64,000 nucleotides of DNA, taken from positions 368,507 to 432,506 of the forward strand of contig VXAU01003994.1 of the NCBI GenBank assembly GCA_013399695.1, in the 5' to 3' direction. Both the position numbers and the translations under genes were made by a program. The DNA comes from Formicarius rufipectus (lineage: Eukaryota; Chordata; Aves; Passeriformes; Formicariidae). The notes under the pieces were generated by a model, which was not told the origin of the DNA, made no database searches, and saw nothing but the letters and a program-made list of their open reading frames with translations. Each line of letters begins with the position of its first letter. Position 1 is the first letter of the stretch. This document shows, piece by piece, positions 60,201-64,000 of the stretch.

Positions 60201-63200
60201 AAGGTGATACTTGCTAAATTATTATTTTTAAGGGTTGGACTGAAGAGCATGAAGCTTTCCAGACAGAGCTGCTTTGAGGAGCTTTCCTGTATGAAATTGT
60301 ATCAATTTCGTCTCTCATAATTTTTGTCCTCGCTAACATTAGTCAAGCTAAGCTAGTTCTGAGCTCATGCTGTGTTCCAGTCAAGTGTTCTGTCTTTATT
60401 TCCTTCTTCCTTTTTGAGAAGAACTATGCACAACACATTTATTCTTAGGAGGTTTTTGCCTGTAGAGGACAGTAGTTGCTAATGGAGAAAAAATAAATAT
60501 GAAAGAAAATAGAAATAATAGTTTGCTATTTTAAAGCAGGTATGTTATCAAGTATGCTTTATCTAACAAAGATTCTGCTGCCAAATATTCCAGAAGATGA
60601 TGGAGGAATATGCTCAATGAAAGTGTATGGAGTTGCCTTCAAAAATAGGGTGGTTTTTTTTTTTTATCTTGCAGATTTAAGTCCAGAAAGAAGGCATTTT
60701 TTGTAGTCTTAAGTTTTGTATGAAACATAAGTGGTGTTTTTGTTATACATTAGAGGACTCAATGCCTTTTAATATTTTTGGCTATTCATGTGGTTTCTAT
60801 TAGTGTGTTTGTTTTTCTATAGAGCTCTTAACATGGCTTTCATATACTGGCTGACAATGGACATACTTGAGTTCAGTGCAATTTTTCCTTCTGTCTTTAA
60901 GGTGTCTGAAATAGATTCCATCTTTGAATGCTTATTAGAAGAGGAGGAACAAATCCTGAAAGACATGCCTATTGAATCAATTGAGTGGGCCCAGATAGTT
61001 GTAAATGTGAACAGCATCATTAAGGTAGAGAACTGTCTTTCCCAATATGCTTGTGGGAGGGGAAGATAAACACTGAAGAAAATAGAACAGGTGAAGTGCA
61101 GCCCTTCTGAGTTACTGACATGAGAACAACAGTGAATGAGCTTTTCACATGTTGAAATGTATTAGGAAGGAAGAGATAGGCTTGTGCAGAATTGGGTGGT
61201 ATTCCTTTTCCTCCTAAGCCACAGTTAAAGGGAATTTGAGAAGTTGCAGCTTTGTTGGAAGTTGTTACATTATGAATATGTAGCAAAATTGAAGATTTTA
61301 CTCTTGAGCACTGAGGTTTCTTGCTCAGTCCGTATGTGCTCTTCTGTTCAGCCGAGAAAGTGGTGCCTCAATGCCTTGAATATTGTGTGCAGTTTTGGGC
61401 ACCACAGTTATGAGAGGGATATTGAGCTGTTGGACAGTGTCCAGCGTAGGGCAGTGAAGATAGTGAAGGGTCTGGAGGGGAAGCCGTGTGAGGAGCAGCT
61501 GGGGGCACTTGGTGTGTTCAGTCTGGAGAAGAAGATACTGAGGGGAGACCTCATTGCAGTCTGCAGCTTTCTTGTGAGGGGAAGAGGAGGGACAGACACT
61601 GATCTCTTCTCTGTGGTGACCAGTGACAGGACCTGAGGGAACGACCTGAAGTTGTGTCAGGGGAGGTTTAGGTTGGATATTAGAAAAAAGTTCTTCCTGT
61701 AGAGGGTGATTGGGCACTGAAACAGGCTCCCCAGGACAGTGATCCTAGCACTAAGCCTGACAGGGTTCAAGGAGTATTTGGACAATACTCTTGAGCCCAG
61801 CGTGGCTCTTGGGGGTGGTCCTGTGCAGGACCAGGAGTTGGATTTGATAATCCTTGTGTGTCCCTTCCAACTCAGCATGTTCTGTGATTCTGTGGAAATA
61901 ATAGGGGTATTAAAAGAACATCTGAGAATTATAAAAGATAGCATCTTTTATGGTCTGTGTGTATGGAAGTAGACTTCAAAATAATTACATCTTTCCCTTT
62001 AAATAGGACATGCTACAAGCTGCCTGTCAGTATCGTCAGTCTAGAGCTTCTTTATATAAAACAGGAGAGCTTCCGGAAAGAGAACCTGAATATATTCCAT
62101 GGACAGGTGAGAAACTATTATTTCAAGTTTTTTAATTATCCTAAACAAAAAGCTGATGTCATAACTCTCAGAACATGTGAATTTCAATCTGAATTTTATA
62201 TTTACTGTTAAAAACTGCTACAGGGTTGTAAGAATAAGAGAAGCTGAAGTTTTAATTCTGGGATTGAAATGTAATGAATCAATGAACATTTACTTTGTCC
62301 AGTATTGATGATAAATTTTTTAAATGTGCATTGCAAATTTGACTATGAAACTACAAATTTGGGAATCAAAACTCATTTAATAATTTTTATAATTATTTTT
62401 TAATGTGTTGCTCCTGGTTGGCAGATCTGTGGGATATATAACATTAAAATAAATAATAAAATGTGATCTGTAACTGTTCTAAAGGGACTGATGATTCTTC
62501 ACTTCCCTAAGTTTGTTTTGTTTTGAGGTTGAATAATAGGATAAACTATCAGGACAAATGCTTGCAAAAGCAAGCACTTTTCAATTGATGCATAAGCTCC
62601 TTGTGGCCTCTGCATGTAAAACACACTTTTTTAGTGCTTCCAAGATAGAAATCTTGAATAGCAGGACCCATGCAAACTATTTTGGTCTTATGTTTTGATG
62701 ACTACATCCAAGTATCTAAATCAGTTTAAAAAAAGTTGCCTTTTCCTTCTGTGTATTCTCGTTGCTTAGAGATGGCGCAATTGCTTTTTTTCCTCTGGAA
62801 AAAGAACTGGTATTGATACTTGACAGTGTAGATCGGTGTAGTTCAGGGGGCATTTTTTGGTTTACCATGTCTTGGCTAAAGTTAATACGTAAAGGTAGAT
62901 GGGAGTAGATGGTTTTTGGGAGGCAGAGGTGTTGATATTATTGCTTTGGATTTTAAAATAAAAACATTTGTTACCTTTTTTTTTTTTTCTAATTATCCAT
63001 ACTAATGTTGTTCTCATGCTTCAGCATAGGTTGCTGTGGGTTTAGGATTACTGTTTTGATGTCCACTGTGTTGTTTTCCCAAGCATCTAGTGGCCTTCGT
63101 GCAGCAGTAACACGCCAGCATGGAGTCATTCTGAAGGTGGTGTACCCCCAGGTGGACAGCAACCTCCGCAGCGTTGTGGCTGAGCAGCTGGTGGCACTGC

Positions 63201-63326
63201 TGGATTGCTTCCTGGATGGCTACGTTTCCCAGCTGAAGTCTGTGGATCGCCTGGCTGATCAGGAGCGATACAGCAATCTGGAAATGGAGTATGTCCAGAA
63301 GAGATCAGAACTCCTGTCTCCTCTCC
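45002..63326 (+). CDS. NUP133: NUP133, Y-complex nucleoporin (3' part outside window)
   Basis: Eighteen exons join in frame to about 847 residues that follow vertebrate NUP133 (human: 1156 residues) from the start Met. The ATG at 45002 has a good Kozak G at -3 and lies in a CpG island. Order: disordered Ser/Pro/Arg-rich N-terminus (about 1-75, ending TPTRVIQLP); N-terminal beta-propeller (about 75-500), containing the ALPS-type curvature-sensing amphipathic segment QGMFSGIGRKVSSLLGILSP (about residues 249-268); then the alpha-helical stack (from about 510). Family knowledge: NUP133 sits at the stem tip of the Y (Nup107-160) complex of the nuclear pore and also at kinetochores, binding Nup107 through its C-terminal helical domain, which lies beyond this window. 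The gene follows ABCB10 on the same strand, as in mammals. No frameshifts or stops interrupt the joined frame. Confidence 0.96.
47065..47183 (+). CDS. NUP133: NUP133 exon 2
   Basis: Acceptor ttgtttaag/AGCAACT, donor GATG/gtaaga. It encodes ATPTRVIQLP and VKAFGSSLPVKVMEAL, a strongly conserved stretch. Confidence 0.93.
47970..48073 (+). CDS. NUP133: NUP133 exon 3
   Basis: Acceptor ttatgtag/CTGATG, donor GCGAAG/gtaact. It encodes DDQLSVQVDESGWAW and KERLIIWKIG. Confidence 0.94.
49092..49199 (+). CDS. NUP133: NUP133 exon 4
   Basis: Acceptor ctttctttcag/TTATCT, donor CTGCAG/gtgatc. It encodes LSLCKELQLPPSDFPW. Confidence 0.94.
49939..50070 (+). CDS. NUP133: NUP133 exon 5
   Basis: Acceptor cacctcaag/TCTCTGG, donor GTAAAG/gtaata. 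It encodes MVATSEGSVRYWPNLAHEG, a propeller blade. Confidence 0.93.
50832..51002 (+). CDS. NUP133: NUP133 exon 6 (ALPS motif)
   Basis: Acceptor tttttgttag/GGAGGAAG, donor GCTCTG/gtaagc; 57 codons. It carries the amphipathic membrane-curvature segment around GIGRKVSSLLGILSP, rich in Ser, Gly and bulky hydrophobics as expected for ALPS. Confidence 0.95.
51635..51790 (+). CDS. NUP133: NUP133 exon 7
   Basis: Acceptor taaatgcag/ATTTCTAG, donor ATTTGG/gtaaga. It encodes ISSILWDRERSNFYMLTSS and ends in ITDAIW. Confidence 0.95.
51904..51974 (+). CDS. NUP133: NUP133 exon 8
   Basis: Directly preceded by a 19-base T run and AG; donor ATCG/gtaagg. It encodes GSESNYEDIKGGVNIQY. The intron before it is only 113 bases. 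Confidence 0.94.
52530..52677 (+). CDS. NUP133: NUP133 exon 9
   Basis: Acceptor gttgaatag/TGATGG, donor TTTCAG/gtatgc. It encodes DGLVILAAAWHPGDHPCL and VEVTQYNPSFQ. Confidence 0.94.
53506..53653 (+). CDS. NUP133: NUP133 exon 10
   Basis: Acceptor actttcag/TCAGAAG, donor CAAG/gtaact. It encodes CSTGTGRISLPQEKIVFG. Confidence 0.94.
54311..54468 (+). CDS. NUP133: NUP133 exon 11
   Basis: Acceptor tcatcttag/GAGATAG, donor AGTGAG/gtaatg. It encodes DSILGAGSCNSLPVFFAKK and SRENISVLPEDLEDAL. Confidence 0.94.
54875..54954. other. assembly gap (80 N) in NUP133 intron 11
   Basis: Undetermined bases. Exons 11 and 12 on either side join in frame, so no coding sequence appears to be missing. Confidence 0.95.
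55611..55702 (+). CDS. NUP133: NUP133 exon 12
   Basis: Acceptor gcattttcag/AGTCCTG, donor TGCAG/gtagaa. It encodes AQEDKTKLLKAAFLQYC, the entry into the helical domain. Confidence 0.93.
57974..58137 (+). CDS. NUP133: NUP133 exon 13
   Basis: Acceptor ttatttcag/GAAAGAT, donor GAAG/gtaaat. It encodes LDSDNELDRAVTQISVDLID and DYPASDPRWAESVPE. Confidence 0.95.
59440..59534 (+). CDS. NUP133: NUP133 exon 14
   Basis: Acceptor tctttttag/AAGCAGC, donor CATCAG/gtgagt. It encodes AAGFSNTSLILLHQLEDKTK. Confidence 0.94.
59643..59673 (+). repeat. GTTT microsatellite in the polypyrimidine tract before exon 15
   Basis: About five GTTT units framed by T runs, ending 8 bases before the exon 15 boundary. Confidence 0.9.
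59682..59906 (+). CDS. NUP133: NUP133 exon 15
   Basis: The acceptor gataaaag/GTTGG follows a GTTT repeat; donor AGAGAG/gtaaga; 75 codons. It encodes GSFPVRGVPMATRLLLCEHA and VLKNHHSRLPDLVNAAILIA. Confidence 0.95.
60902..61024 (+). CDS. NUP133: NUP133 exon 16
   Basis: Acceptor gtctttaag/GTGTCTG, donor ATTAAG/gtagag. It encodes VSEIDSIFECLLEEEEQILK and ESIEWAQIVVNVNSI. Confidence 0.94.
61025..62006 (+). other. NUP133 intron 16
   Basis: More than half of this 982-base intron is a sense CR1 copy (61345-61894). The rest is unique. Confidence 0.8.
61345..61894 (+). mobile_element. CR1 LINE 3' fragment, sense (about 550 bases)
   Basis: From tgtgtgcagttttgggcacc through gtgtccagcgtagggcagtg, gtctggagaagaagatactg and ggaggtttaggttggatatt to the 3' end tgttctgtgattctgtgg. 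It is the longest CR1 copy in the window. A relic reverse-transcriptase C-terminal frame (61244-61636) runs through it. It is a 5'-truncated, non-functional copy. Confidence 0.95.
62007..62106 (+). CDS. NUP133: NUP133 exon 17
   Basis: Acceptor tttaaatag/GACATG, donor ACAG/gtgaga. It encodes DMLQAACQYRQSRASLYKTG and EREPEYIPWT. Confidence 0.94.
62107..63083 (+). other. NUP133 intron 17
   Basis: Unique AT-rich sequence with a T run at about 62977-62989; nothing recognised. Confidence 0.75.
63084..63326 (+). CDS. NUP133: NUP133 exon 18 (last in window)
   Basis: Acceptor ttttcccaag/CATCTAG, donor CTCTCC/gtaagt, ending in phase 1 so at least one further exon follows outside. It encodes LKVVYPQVDSNLRSVVAEQL, LLDCFLDGYVSQLKSVD and YVQKRSELLSPL. 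Confidence 0.95.
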
Positions 63327-64000
63327 GTAAGTGCTGTCTGTTTGCTTTAGAATGGAAGGACTGAATGAATGGTCTGTTTGATGAGGAAGTCACACAAGTC
63401 TGAGAGAGTAAATGGCATCTGTCTATGAATTCTATTTGTTCTACACATTTTATTTCTGAGTATAAATGACTGGTTTTATGATTTAGTGGGATGTTTACAA
63501 AATAAAGAGATTACAGGATTGCATCCAGGACTGCATCCATGTGTATACGCCTTATTAGACATGTTGCTGCTTCGTTTTTTTTTTTCATTCTGCTCACTTG
63601 CAGAATTTTATCTTGTGTTGCTTAGCTGAAAATAGCCTATAAATAAATTTCTACATGTTTATATTATTCCAAGTTGCAATAAACTTATATGCCTGAAAGC
63701 TTGTTTAGTGTTTATGAGGGAAAAGTTGCTTTTGAATTCTTGATTATTTCATAATCATACCTATTGTTTAGCATGTTGAATGTGGCCAAGTCTTTATTGA
63801 ATAAGTGACGGAAAAGCTCTCTTTCTAAGTGCAATTAACTTGGAGTAAACACATTTTAGTAACTTCAAAAAGTTTTAAATTTTTTAGAATAAAAGACATT
63901 ATGTAATAGAAGAACATGATAATCATTCTTGAGCATTCTTAAGAAAAGTTTCGTAAGTTATCATTCTTCATTTTACTGACATTTGTGGGCCCTATGGGCT
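63327..64000 (+). other. NUP133 intron 18, partial
   Basis: AT-rich unique sequence to the window edge. The next NUP133 exon is not here. Confidence 0.75.

Larger units (their letters stand above)
55703..60901 (+). other. NUP133 introns 12-15 (between the listed exons)
   Basis: Unique sequence apart from a GTTT microsatellite (59643-59673). Intron 14 is only 147 bases. No gene or mobile element is recognised. Confidence 0.7.

Noticed and set aside
61244..61717. 130-residue open frames on both strands in NUP133 intron 16
   Set aside because: They are translations of a CR1 3' fragment, not a host gene.

Overview
The window is vertebrate nuclear DNA, almost certainly from a bird. It contains exons with GT-AG introns of modest size, CpG-rich promoter islands and several copies of the CR1 LINE with the CR1-type 3' end (ATTCTRTG octamers). 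Three conserved genes are recognised by their proteins, all on the + strand: TAF5L (3' part), ABCB10 (all but exon 1) and NUP133 (5' part). The same order and relative orientation occur in mammals (human 1q42), so this is an old conserved block. No operons, CRISPR arrays, tRNAs, rRNAs or other prokaryote-type systems are visible.

Region by region. Bases 1-9605 hold the last three coding exons of TAF5L, ending in a large WD40 exon; about 48 N-terminal codons lie upstream of the window. Bases 9606-18400 hold the TAF5L 3' UTR and an intergenic stretch with four CR1 pieces and a CpG-dense block (about 15975-16300). A 426-base assembly gap (18401-18826) in GC-rich sequence is where ABCB10 exon 1 and its promoter most likely lie. 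ABCB10 exons 2-13 run from 25678 to 41378 and join in frame throughout. Between ABCB10 and NUP133 there is a minus-strand LINE-like relic ending in a CCHC finger, and next to it an LTR-like fragment that abuts the NUP133 CpG island. NUP133 starts at 45002; 18 exons, about residues 1-847, run to 63326, and the rest of the gene lies beyond the window.

The three genes do not form a pathway. TAF5L is a WD40 subunit of the SAGA/PCAF-type histone acetyltransferase complex. ABCB10 is a mitochondrial inner-membrane ABC half-transporter linked to haem and biliverdin handling. NUP133 is a Y-complex nucleoporin. I found no convincing undescribed biological system. The items most worth a second look are the non-CR1 LINE relic with an adjacent LTR-like piece at the NUP133 promoter, a longer ABCB10 C-terminus, a weak TAF5L splice donor with in-frame read-through, two CTCF-like motifs near the ABCB10 gap, a perfect 74-bp tandem duplication, and a decayed coding-like stretch in ABCB10 intron 1.
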